From Saprospiraceae bacterium (lineage in GTDB: Bacteria > Bacteroidota > Bacteroidia > Chitinophagales > Saprospiraceae), in NCBI GenBank assembly GCA_020631355.1, contig JAHDHL010000004.1, positions 62,001-126,000 of the forward strand: DNA of 64,000 nucleotides. Reading direction: 5' to 3'. Below are positions 36,273 to 43,531 of this stretch, piece by piece. Both the position numbers and the translations under genes were made by a program. The notes below the pieces were generated by a model. That model searched no databases and had not been told where the DNA came from. It saw only the letters and a list, made by a program, of their open reading frames with translations. The stretch's first letter is position 1. Each line of letters opens with the position of its first letter.

Positions 36273-37799
36273 ATGGCACATCAATACATCAAAGAATTAT
36301 CACAGTACGAAGGAAAGGAAGTCACCTTGAAAGGATGGGTATACAATGCCCGTTTTGGTGCCAATCATGCATTCATTGAAATGAGGGACGGGAGTGGTTT
36401 TGCACCCTGTGTGGTTGCAAAGGATGACGTTGGGGAAGAAATATTCGAAAAAGCAAAAAAACTGACAAGGGAAAGTTCCTTTGCCATTACGGGTAATGTA
36501 TCCAAGGATGATCGTGCCAAGGGTGGTTATGAGGTTATTGCTACAAATTTGGAAATCTATACCTATTCAACTGATTATCCCATCAAGGTCAATGAGAGTG
36601 AGCATGGAGTCAGACATTTGGCTGACCGTAGGCACCTATGGCTCAGGTCCAAGCGCCAATGGGCCATCATGAGGGTAAGGAACGAAATCATTATGGGTAT
36701 CCATGAGTTTTTCCAAAAGGAGGGATTCCTCCAGATGGATTCGCCTATCTTCACAGGAAATGCTGCCGAGGGAACAACTGACTTATTCGGTACGGATTTC
36801 TTTGGTGACCCGGCATATCTGGCACAAACCGGCCAATTGTATGGTGAAGCCATGTGTATGGCACAAGGAAAGATATATACATTCGGCCCTACATTCCGTG
36901 CCGAAAAATCCGATACTCCTAGACACTTGGCCGAGTTCTGGATGATTGAACCAGAAATGGCTTTCTTCGACAATGAAATGAATATGGATCTGATCGAGCA
37001 ATTTACTCGCCATATTGTGAATCGCTGTCTGAAGAATTGTGCACAGGAATTGGAAATCCTCGAAAGGGATACGACCAGACTGGAAACCGTAAACCAAGCA
37101 TACCCTAGGGTACCTTATACTGAGGCCATCAAGATTCTCAAGGGAGAAAAGGATGTCGATGGTAAGAATGCCATTCAGGTACAGGAAGAAGATTTGGCTG
37201 CAGCCAAGGCTGGTATAGAGGAAAAGAAACAGGATATTGCCGAAAGGGAAAAAGCCATTAAGGCAGGAATGAAGAAAGGAGCCAGAAAATTCAACGAAGC
37301 CAAAATCATTTCCCTTAGAAGTGAAATTGCCACATTGGAGGAAGCTTGTAGGAATATTCCAAGATGGATCGAATCCGCCAAGAATTTCAAGGATGGGGAG
37401 GATTTCGGTAATTCCGATGAAACCGTACTGACCCGTGTTTTTGATGCTCCCGTTATGGTTTACAATTGGCCAACCAAAATCAAGGCTTTCTACATGAAAG
37501 AAGTAGAGGGTGACCCGGACCACGTCAAGGGTGTAGACCTATTGGCACCCGATGGATACGGAGAAATAATCGGTGGCTCTGAAAGAGAAACTGATATCAA
37601 TATCCTATTGCAAAAAATCAAGGACCATAACTTACCCATGGAACCGTTCGAATGGTATCTCGATTTGAGAAGATTCGGTTCTGTCCCACATTCCGGGTTC
37701 GGATTGGGACTGGAAAGAATGGTGCGTTGGGTATGCGGAATCCACCACTTGCGTGAAACGATTCCTTTCCCAAGAAGATATGGAAGATTATTACCTTAA
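36273..37799 (+). CDS. asnS: Asparaginyl-tRNA synthetase with a helical insertion
   Basis: The start is at MAHQYIKEL (36273), downstream of the promoter. The 508-residue protein is a class II AsnRS that charges tRNA-Asn. It has an N-terminal OB-fold anticodon-binding domain (VTLKGWVYNARFG), motif 2 (FRAEKSDTPRHLAEFWMIEPE region) and motif 3 (GFGLGLERMVRWVCG). Bacterial AsnRS is usually about 465 residues. The extra length is a charged, Glu/Lys/Ala-rich segment between PYTEAIKILK and DAPVMVYNWP (about residues 290-380, bases 37142-37410). It contains EEKKQDIAEREKAIKAG and is predicted helical or coiled-coil, inserted in the catalytic domain between motifs 2 and 3. Catalytic residues are intact, so the enzyme should be active. 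Confidence 0.95.
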   Translation: MAHQYIKELSQYEGKEVTLKGWVYNARFGANHAFIEMRDGSGFAPCVVAKDDVGEEIFEKAKKLTRESSFAITGNVSKDDRAKGGYEVIATNLEIYTYSTDYPIKVNESEHGVRHLADRRHLWLRSKRQWAIMRVRNEIIMGIHEFFQKEGFLQMDSPIFTGNAAEGTTDLFGTDFFGDPAYLAQTGQLYGEAMCMAQGKIYTFGPTFRAEKSDTPRHLAEFWMIEPEMAFFDNEMNMDLIEQFTRHIVNRCLKNCAQELEILERDTTRLETVNQAYPRVPYTEAIKILKGEKDVDGKNAIQVQEEDLAAAKAGIEEKKQDIAEREKAIKAGMKKGARKFNEAKIISLRSEIATLEEACRNIPRWIESAKNFKDGEDFGNSDETVLTRVFDAPVMVYNWPTKIKAFYMKEVEGDPDHVKGVDLLAPDGYGEIIGGSERETDINILLQKIKDHNLPMEPFEWYLDLRRFGSVPHSGFGLGLERMVRWVCGIHHLRETIPFPRRYGRLLP

Positions 37800-37832
37800 T
37801 TGGTATTCCATTAAGGATGGATAATCATACAA

Positions 37833-37876
37833 TCAAGGACGATCATTTCTAAAGGAATGGTCGTCCTTGTTTTTTA
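37833..37876 (+). terminator. Intrinsic terminator after asnS
   Basis: AAGGACGATCATT pairs with AATGGTCGTCCTT (one G-T pair), and TGTTTTTTATCC follows. It begins 34 bases after the asnS stop codon. Confidence 0.88.
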
Positions 37877-37970
37877 TCCATTTCCGAAATCATTGGGCGA
37901 ATCCCCTTCAGAGAACCTAAAGATTTCTTAAACAGGCTGCTTACATACAACAGATATTACACTTAGCTCG

Positions 37971-37978
37971 TACATTTG
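37971..37978 (+). promoter_or_regulatory. -7 promoter element upstream of the ytxJ-like gene
   Basis: TACATTTG matches TAnnTTTG exactly. It would give a leader of about 155 bases before the ATG at 38142. The rest of this gap holds only the asnS terminator. Confidence 0.5.
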
Positions 37979-38141
37979 TACTGTAAGTAAAATAGGATTA
38001 CAACCTGACCGGCGGTTGGTTTATATCGAAATAATACATTTCATACATCCAACAACTGTCAATCCATGGACATTCGGAATCATTTGGCTTGAACGCTCTG
38101 GGCTTCGTTGTTGTTCTCCTATTGAACCTAAAATTAGAAGT

Positions 38142-38522
38142 ATGGGATTTTTGAAGAATTTCAATAAGGATAAGAATAGTGGTCTGATTGACGGATGGAA
38201 AGAACTGACCTCCGAGGAACAATTGGACCAAATCATGGAAGATTCCAAGACAAAGCCAGTGGCCATATTCAAGCACAGTACACGTTGTGGTATTAGTACA
38301 AGGGCCAAATTCGTTTTGGAGGAGGATTGGGATTATAAGGATGAGGAATTGGACTTCTACTATCTGGATTTGTTACAACATAGGAATGTATCCAACAAGA
38401 TTGAAGAAGTTACCGGTGTACAACACCAATCACCCCAGGTTATTGTCATCAAGAATGGTGATCCGGTGTATGAGGAAACACACCATGCCATCAATGCCAA
38501 GGAGATTAGGACATACTTGTAG
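38142..38522 (+). CDS. ytxJ: Monothiol bacilliredoxin-like protein (YtxJ family)
   Basis: The start is at MGFLKNFNKD (38142); the open frame extends 42 codons further left, but that stretch is not conserved and has unlikely composition. The 126-residue thioredoxin-fold protein contains VAIFKHSTRCGIS, matching the YtxJ signature around a single active-site cysteine. The C-terminal HQSPQVIVIKNGDPVYEETH carries the cis-proline turn and the last strand. YtxJ proteins are thought to remove bacillithiol from oxidised proteins, so the gene suggests bacillithiol-type thiol chemistry. It is cytoplasmic and a single gene with its own promoter element. Confidence 0.88.
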   Translation: MGFLKNFNKDKNSGLIDGWKELTSEEQLDQIMEDSKTKPVAIFKHSTRCGISTRAKFVLEEDWDYKDEELDFYYLDLLQHRNVSNKIEEVTGVQHQSPQVIVIKNGDPVYEETHHAINAKEIRTYL

Positions 38523-38600
38523 GATATGTTAATGGGAGTCCTCTATCATATGGGTTCCCATCATCGTGATTATTAATGACAATATAAATCTCGTTAAACA

Positions 38601-39056
38601 TTGCTTAAACCTTTCATCAAATACTGCATCATTGCCTTGTTACTCTGTAACTTGTCCATAGCCAAAGGGCAGGAAGATAAGAATGTCTGGAAAACGCTTG
38701 CCAATATCAAGTATGAATTGGTTTGGGATGAAGAATATCAATTCAATGTAAGGACTGCCGTATTCAGTGATGAGGTAATGGCGTTGAATGGCAAGGAAAT
38801 TACCGTAAGGGGATATCTGCTTCCTGAAAAGGGGTATAAGACCCACAAGGAATTCATTCTTTCCTCATTGCCTTATAATCTTTGTTATTTTTGTGGAAAG
38901 GCAGGACCTGAGACCGTGATGGATGTCAACTCATTGGATGCTATCCGATATTCGGATGACCCCATTGTTCTCAAGGGAACATTGATGTTGAATCTTCTGG
39001 AACCCGGAGGGCTGCCATATATGCTAATCAATGCCAAACTTGTAAAAAATAAGTAA
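38601..39056 (+). CDS. Exported CYFCG-motif protein, first of a tandem pair
   Basis: The 151-residue protein has a signal peptide (KPFIKYCIIALLLCNLSIAKGQ). The start appears to be TTG at 38601; no in-frame ATG lies upstream before a stop or downstream within the leader. The mature part has KEITVRGYLLPEKGYKTHKE and SLPYNLCYFCGKAGPETVMD, where CYFCG is a CxxC likely to bind a metal or form a disulfide. The layout (beta-barrel strand, GYLLP, CxxC, then a strand reading VLKGTLML) resembles the DUF3299 family of periplasmic proteins. Its stop codon overlaps the start of the next gene by one base (TAATG), so the two are translationally coupled paralogues. Confidence 0.75.
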   Translation: MLKPFIKYCIIALLLCNLSIAKGQEDKNVWKTLANIKYELVWDEEYQFNVRTAVFSDEVMALNGKEITVRGYLLPEKGYKTHKEFILSSLPYNLCYFCGKAGPETVMDVNSLDAIRYSDDPIVLKGTLMLNLLEPGGLPYMLINAKLVKNK

Positions 39057-39502
39057 TGAAACATATCCTAACACTTTGTATCGGCTTATTCATGTGTGCT
39101 GCTGTAGTAGCCCAAAGCGATGAGGGTAAGAAAACATGGAAAACATTAGGGAAAATCACTTTCAAGAAGCAATATGATGAATTCATGGGCTTCAAGGTGG
39201 ATGTTCCTGTCTTTTCTGACGAGGTCAAGGCCCTTGATGGGAAAGAAGTGATTGTCAAAGGGTATATCATTCCAACCGAGGGGTACAAAAGCCATAAGGA
39301 TTTCGTCTTTTCGGCCTACCCGTATAATCTTTGCTATTTCTGTGGTGGAGCAGGCCCTGAGACAGTAATGGAAGTAACCGCAGTAGAGGGCATCAAATAC
39401 ACTGCCGACCCTGTTACCATAAAGGGGATACTACAATTGAACTCAGGGGATATCAACCAATTGATTTATTCCCTTACGGATGCCAAGTTGGTAAAGAAAT
39501 AA
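39056..39502 (+). CDS. Exported CYFCG-motif protein, second of a tandem pair
   Basis: The 148-residue protein closely mirrors the preceding one: signal peptide (MKHILTLCIGLFMCAAVVAQ), TWKTLGKITF, KEVIVKGYIIPTEGYKSHKD, YPYNLCYFCGGAGPETVMEV, VTIKGILQLN and TDAKLVKK. The conserved positions (GY.(I/L)P..GYK.HK, YNLCYFCG.AGPETVM) are shared in order, so this is a tandem duplication. The CxxC suggests metal binding or redox activity in the periplasm; DUF3299-like proteins often occur with metal or ABC-transport genes, but none is adjacent here. The function is unknown. A strong bidirectional terminator follows 37 bases after the stop. Confidence 0.8.
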   Translation: MKHILTLCIGLFMCAAVVAQSDEGKKTWKTLGKITFKKQYDEFMGFKVDVPVFSDEVKALDGKEVIVKGYIIPTEGYKSHKDFVFSAYPYNLCYFCGGAGPETVMEVTAVEGIKYTADPVTIKGILQLNSGDINQLIYSLTDAKLVKK

Positions 39503-39538
39503 GTATTGGTATCATATCAATAGGGTAAGCCCTAAACC

Positions 39539-39586
39539 ATTAGAGGCTAGATTCTGGAATATCCGAATCTAGCCTCTAAAATTTTA
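39539..39586 (+). terminator. Bidirectional terminator between the CYFCG pair and the M3 peptidase gene
   Basis: TTAGAGGCTAGATTC (39540-39554) pairs perfectly with GAATCTAGCCTCTAA (39565-39579). It is followed by AATTTTAAA on the plus strand and has ATGGTTTAGGGC on the minus strand. It lies between convergent genes. Confidence 0.82.
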
Positions 39587-39609
39587 AATATCTTACAATC
39601 TAATAATTC

Positions 39610-41304
39610 CTACCATTTAGAATCATCAACGCTATCCAAGTAGCCCCTGATAATTCCAACAACAGACTCCACACAACCATCTTCGAAAGGAGACCTCAGA
39701 TTCGCATAGTCTACCAAGTCAAGGAAAGACTGGCTTCCTCCTGCCTTACATAACTTCACATAATCAGCCCATGCCTCATCATGGTTTTCTTGGTCACGCT
39801 TCCAGAATTGGAATGCACAAACCTGTGCCAATGTATAATCTATATAGTAGAATGGCATTTCGAAGATATGCCCCTGACGTTGCCAGAATCCTCCCTTATT
39901 AAGGAAGTCCGCATCCCCATGGTCCCTGAATGGGATATATTTTTGTTGGATATCCAACCATGCCTGATTTCTTTCAGCAGGTGTCATTTCTGGATTCTCG
40001 TATACCACATGTTGGAATTCATCCACTGCCACACCATAAGGTAAAAACTGGATACTACCCGCCAAATGGCTGAATTTGTACTTATCCACATCTTCCTCAA
40101 AGAACAACTGCATCCAAGGCCAAGTAAAGAATTCCATACTCATGGAATGGATTTCACAAGCTTCGTAAGTCGGCCAGTGATATTCCATCACATCCATATT
40201 CCTACTCTCATATACCTGGAAAGCATGACCTGCCTCATGGGTCAGTACATCAATATCATGGCTCGTCCCATTGAAATTGGAAAAGATGAACGGAGACTTA
40301 TATTTCTTGATGAATGTGCAGTATCCTCCGGTAGCCTTACCATCCTTGGATACCAAATCCATCAATCCCTTATCATTCATGAACGTGAAGAACTCATCCG
40401 TTTCCTTGGACAATTCCTTGTACATCGTCTTGGCATGTTCGATAATCCACTCTGGGCTACCCTTCGGAGCGGCATTACCTGTCTTGAACTTGAATGCCTC
40501 GTCATGATAATACAACTTATCCAATCCCAAACGTTTTCTTTGGCGTTCAGCCAATTCAGTTGCAATCGGAACCACATGCTCCAGGATTTGCTTGCGATAA
40601 TTGGCTACCATCTCGGCATTATAATCCGAACGCAACATTCTTGCATACCCCAATTCAATGAAATTCTTGTATCCCAATTTCTGGGCGATACGAGTCCTCA
40701 ACTTCACCAACTGGTCATAGATATCTTCTATCTTTCCCGAATTATCCTCATAGAATTTCCACTTGGCAGCCAAGGATTCCTTTCTCGTTTCCCTGTCCTC
40801 ACTGTCGTGGAATTTGATAATGGAAGAAAGATTATACTCCTCTCCCCTGAACTGTATCTTAGCCTGTGCCTTGATTTTGGTATACTCACTCTTGAGGCGG
40901 TTTTCCTCCTGCAAATCCTTTAGGATACTCGGTTCGAATGTCTTGGTACTCAAATCCGCCACGGAGAACAACAAATCCCCCTTTTCCTTGGTCAGTTGCT
41001 CCCTGTATGGCGACTTCAATAATGCCTTGTAATATTTCGTAACAAGTTCCTGATACTTCGGAGAATTCATATCAAAGTATTCATTCTCCTTTTCATAGAA
41101 CTTATCCTGGGTATTCACGGTATGGCGAATACTACAAATATTATACATGGAATCAAACTCACTCCTCAGTTCGCCGATTTCATCCATCAATCGACTTTGT
41201 TCCTCTACACTACTTGCTCCCTCAAATTGTTCGACAAGGTCATCAAAACGGATAGCCATACGATCCATTTCCGGTCTGATATATTCAAAATCATTAAAAT
41301 TCAT
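39610..41304 (-). CDS. pepF: M3 family oligoendopeptidase
   Basis: The 564-residue protein is a cytoplasmic zinc metallopeptidase of family M3 (PepF/thimet-like), which cuts short peptides. The zinc motif is HEAGH (His356, Glu357, His360) in LTHEAGHAFQVYESR. The third ligand is Glu384 in YEACEIHSMSMEFFTWPW. The N-terminal helical lid (EQSRLMDEIGELRSEFDSMYNI) and SPFIFSNFNGTSHDIDVLTH before the active site are typical. There is no signal peptide and length is normal. It is a single gene with a TATCTTTG promoter element about 116 bases upstream; the plus-strand gene at 41470 diverges from it. Confidence 0.95.
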   Translation of the reverse strand: MNFNDFEYIRPEMDRMAIRFDDLVEQFEGASSVEEQSRLMDEIGELRSEFDSMYNICSIRHTVNTQDKFYEKENEYFDMNSPKYQELVTKYYKALLKSPYREQLTKEKGDLLFSVADLSTKTFEPSILKDLQEENRLKSEYTKIKAQAKIQFRGEEYNLSSIIKFHDSEDRETRKESLAAKWKFYEDNSGKIEDIYDQLVKLRTRIAQKLGYKNFIELGYARMLRSDYNAEMVANYRKQILEHVVPIATELAERQRKRLGLDKLYYHDEAFKFKTGNAAPKGSPEWIIEHAKTMYKELSKETDEFFTFMNDKGLMDLVSKDGKATGGYCTFIKKYKSPFIFSNFNGTSHDIDVLTHEAGHAFQVYESRNMDVMEYHWPTYEACEIHSMSMEFFTWPWMQLFFEEDVDKYKFSHLAGSIQFLPYGVAVDEFQHVVYENPEMTPAERNQAWLDIQQKYIPFRDHGDADFLNKGGFWQRQGHIFEMPFYYIDYTLAQVCAFQFWKRDQENHDEAWADYVKLCKAGGSQSFLDLVDYANLRSPFEDGCVESVVGIIRGYLDSVDDSKW

Positions 41305-41419
41305 AACTAGGCAATTGTGGTCTCTTCAAGGAGTTGGAACCTTATCCGAACGAACTCCATTTCTTTTATACTGATTGTATAATAAAGAGGTTGGTAAAAA
41401 GGTTAATTTTACGATTTGC

Positions 41420-41427
41420 CAAAGATA
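41420..41427 (-). promoter_or_regulatory. -7 promoter element for the M3 peptidase gene
   Basis: On the minus strand the bases read TATCTTTG, a perfect TAnnTTTG match, followed by GCAAATC. The leader would be about 110 bases. Confidence 0.5.
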
Positions 41428-41469
41428 CGCATTTTATCAACTGAAAAAATCCCCTAATCACTTAAAAAT

Positions 41470-42774
41470 ATGGATTCTTTATCTCAAATCGTTCTCGGTG
41501 CAGCAGTCGGAGAGGCCGTACTTGGAAAAAAGATAGGCAATAGGGCTATGGCCATCGGAGCCGTAGCAGGTACGATTCCGGATCTGGATGTCATTGCCAA
41601 TCCATTCCTGACTCCAATGCAGGCCATGGATTTCCACCGGGGTATCTCGCATAGTGTTTTATTTTCGGTTGCAGCCCCCTTACTTTTCGGGGGCATCACA
41701 TATTTCTTCTTCAAAAAGGATATCCACAAGAAAAATGGGTATCGACTCACCATTGGAGCATTACCACTCATTCCTATATTATTCTTAGGAATCATCGCCA
41801 TATATTCCGCTATTGGCATATCATCCTACTGGGGTGCGGGTATTAGCTTATTCATTATGCTGGCACTGTCCATTCCCATTATTCGATACATCCGAAAAAC
41901 ACCTAGGGAAATCGAATATCCCAGTTATATGAATTGGTACTGGTTTTTCTTCTGGTGTTTCGCTACACATATATTGTTGGATGTTTTCACGACCTATGGT
42001 ACACAAGTATTCATGCCATTTTCGAATATGAGGGCAACATTCAGTTTCATATCCGTTGTTGATCCACTCTATACCCTTCCATTCCTTTTGATTTTACTAA
42101 TTGCCTCATTCATGAGGCGACAATCCAGGGCTAGGAGAATCACTAATTGGGCCGGTATCATCATCAGTTCACTTTATCTTCTCTTTGCCGTATTCAATAA
42201 AACAGCAACGAACCAGGTCGTCAAGGATAGTTTGAAGGAAAAAGGGTTGACCTATGAACGATATATGACCAGCCCCACATTATTCAACACATTCCTCTGG
42301 TCAAGTACCATTGAAATGGATTCATCCTACCTCATCGGGAATTATTCCAAGTATGACCCCGAGAAAAGAATCAAGAATTTCATTGAGATTCCCAAAAACC
42401 ATCATCTATTGGCCGGACATGAGGAGGATGAGCATGTCGAGATACTAAGCAGATTTTCCAATGGGTATTATCATCTGAGATACAATCAGGATTCGACTGC
42501 GGTCGAATGGATAGATCTCCGTTGGGGCGCATTGGACAATATCGTCAAGGATCTACCAAAGGAAGAAAGGTTTCCGATGGTATACCAATTGGAAAAACAG
42601 AATGGTCAATTCGTAGTCGTGCAACAGGCCGAACAAAGAATGGGAGAGGAGGATGAAACGAGTGATATCCTAGGAGCACTGACCCGACTCCCCAACTTCC
42701 TTATGGAAATGCACGAGGAATACCCCAACCTGTTCTCATCCTACTGGGACCGTATCATGGGTAGGTGGCAATGA
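41470..42774 (+). CDS. Membrane-bound metal-dependent hydrolase (DUF457/YdjM family)
   Basis: The 434-residue protein has an N-terminal membrane domain of the YdjM type. The metal-ligand pattern is visible: TIPDLD (Asp38, Asp40), DFHRGISHS (His56, His61) and CFATHILLDVFTTYG later. About six transmembrane helices span residues 10-250. The C-terminal 180 residues are soluble (YERYMTSPTLFNTFLWSSTI onward), a domain frequently attached in Bacteroidota, and end in a hydrophilic Glu-rich tail. Members are predicted inner-membrane hydrolases, possibly acting on lipids; no substrate is known. Its stop codon overlaps the next gene's start (ATGA), which suggests translational coupling. Confidence 0.9.
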   Translation: MDSLSQIVLGAAVGEAVLGKKIGNRAMAIGAVAGTIPDLDVIANPFLTPMQAMDFHRGISHSVLFSVAAPLLFGGITYFFFKKDIHKKNGYRLTIGALPLIPILFLGIIAIYSAIGISSYWGAGISLFIMLALSIPIIRYIRKTPREIEYPSYMNWYWFFFWCFATHILLDVFTTYGTQVFMPFSNMRATFSFISVVDPLYTLPFLLILLIASFMRRQSRARRITNWAGIIISSLYLLFAVFNKTATNQVVKDSLKEKGLTYERYMTSPTLFNTFLWSSTIEMDSSYLIGNYSKYDPEKRIKNFIEIPKNHHLLAGHEEDEHVEILSRFSNGYYHLRYNQDSTAVEWIDLRWGALDNIVKDLPKEERFPMVYQLEKQNGQFVVVQQAEQRMGEEDETSDILGALTRLPNFLMEMHEEYPNLFSSYWDRIMGRWQ

Positions 42775-43361
42775 TGCTTCAGGCAGACATCAGGAATAAT
42801 CTTCAAAGATTATGGGAGAGTCATACTCCTGACCATCAGGAACTCGCATATGAGATGCTCAAAGGTTTGGATTTGGATACCGAGGATTATGAATGGCTCT
42901 GGGAATTATATCTGAACTGGTCCTCCATCCAATCCCGACGAACCACCCTGGTTAATTTTCCGAACATCACAGAAAATGATATTAAGAAAGGTCGCATGTT
43001 GGCCTATCTTCTTATATCACCCATAGGTAAACAAATCGTGCAGGAACATTTCATTAAGAATGAAATCCTAAGGCTCCCCTACTGTACCATTGAATACATT
43101 CCCCAATGCATTCTGGACTCCAGTCATCTAATCAACCAACTGATTTGGCAGGATGGCGAATTACTCACCTTGGAGGCATCCATAGATACCATCCGAAGAA
43201 TCAGAAGATTGGACTTCAGAAGACAACCCATCACATCCATACATCCCAATATTGCACTTCTCCCCCACTTGGAGGAAATCTATCTCATCAGTACCTCTTT
43301 CATTCCGCCAGAATTGAGTGAAAGAATGGATATTGACATCTACACTGATGCTCCTTACTAA
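42771..43361 (+). CDS. Cytoplasmic protein of unknown function with a leucine-rich C-terminal part
   Basis: The start is taken at the ATG at 42771, which overlaps the TGA of the upstream membrane hydrolase gene (ATGA); a GTG two codons earlier is possible. The roughly 196-residue protein has no leader. The N-terminal part is helical with many Trp and Leu residues (DYEWLWELYLNWSSIQ). From about residue 110 it shows an LRR-like rhythm (IEYIPQCILDSS, LDFRRQPITSIHPNIALLPH, LEEIYLISTSFIPPEL). LRR-like stretches usually mediate protein binding. I do not recognise a family. Translational coupling suggests a role connected to the membrane protein. Confidence 0.7.
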   Translation: MMLQADIRNNLQRLWESHTPDHQELAYEMLKGLDLDTEDYEWLWELYLNWSSIQSRRTTLVNFPNITENDIKKGRMLAYLLISPIGKQIVQEHFIKNEILRLPYCTIEYIPQCILDSSHLINQLIWQDGELLTLEASIDTIRRIRRLDFRRQPITSIHPNIALLPHLEEIYLISTSFIPPELSERMDIDIYTDAPY

Positions 43362-43401
43362 ACAGTAGGCCCTTAAAGTATGGGCATATGCTTCAGAATC
43401 C

Positions 43402-43432
43402 TTTGATTTTTAACTATAAAGCCGTTTCTTTG
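43402..43432 (+). promoter_or_regulatory. Promoter of the PpiD-like chaperone gene
   Basis: TTTG (43402-43405) is followed after 19 bases by TTTCTTTG (43425-43432), which differs from TAnnTTTG only at the second base. The spacing is exactly the Bacteroidota optimum. The leader would be about 95 bases. Confidence 0.55.
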
Positions 43433-43531
43433 CAAAGATTTTCTCTAATCCTTTCTCTATAGAGAAACGTTATCATTTATATAACTGATTATTAGCGACT
43501 TAAGTCGAATTATAAAAAGATATCAAATACA

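Noticed and set aside
36783-37523. A 246-codon minus-strand open frame inside asnS
   Set aside because: Antisense shadow of a confidently identified essential gene; its translation has no recognisable motif.
40066-40923. A 285-codon plus-strand open frame inside the M3 peptidase gene
   Set aside because: Antisense shadow; composition is dominated by His, Ile and Phe as expected from a reversed coding strand.
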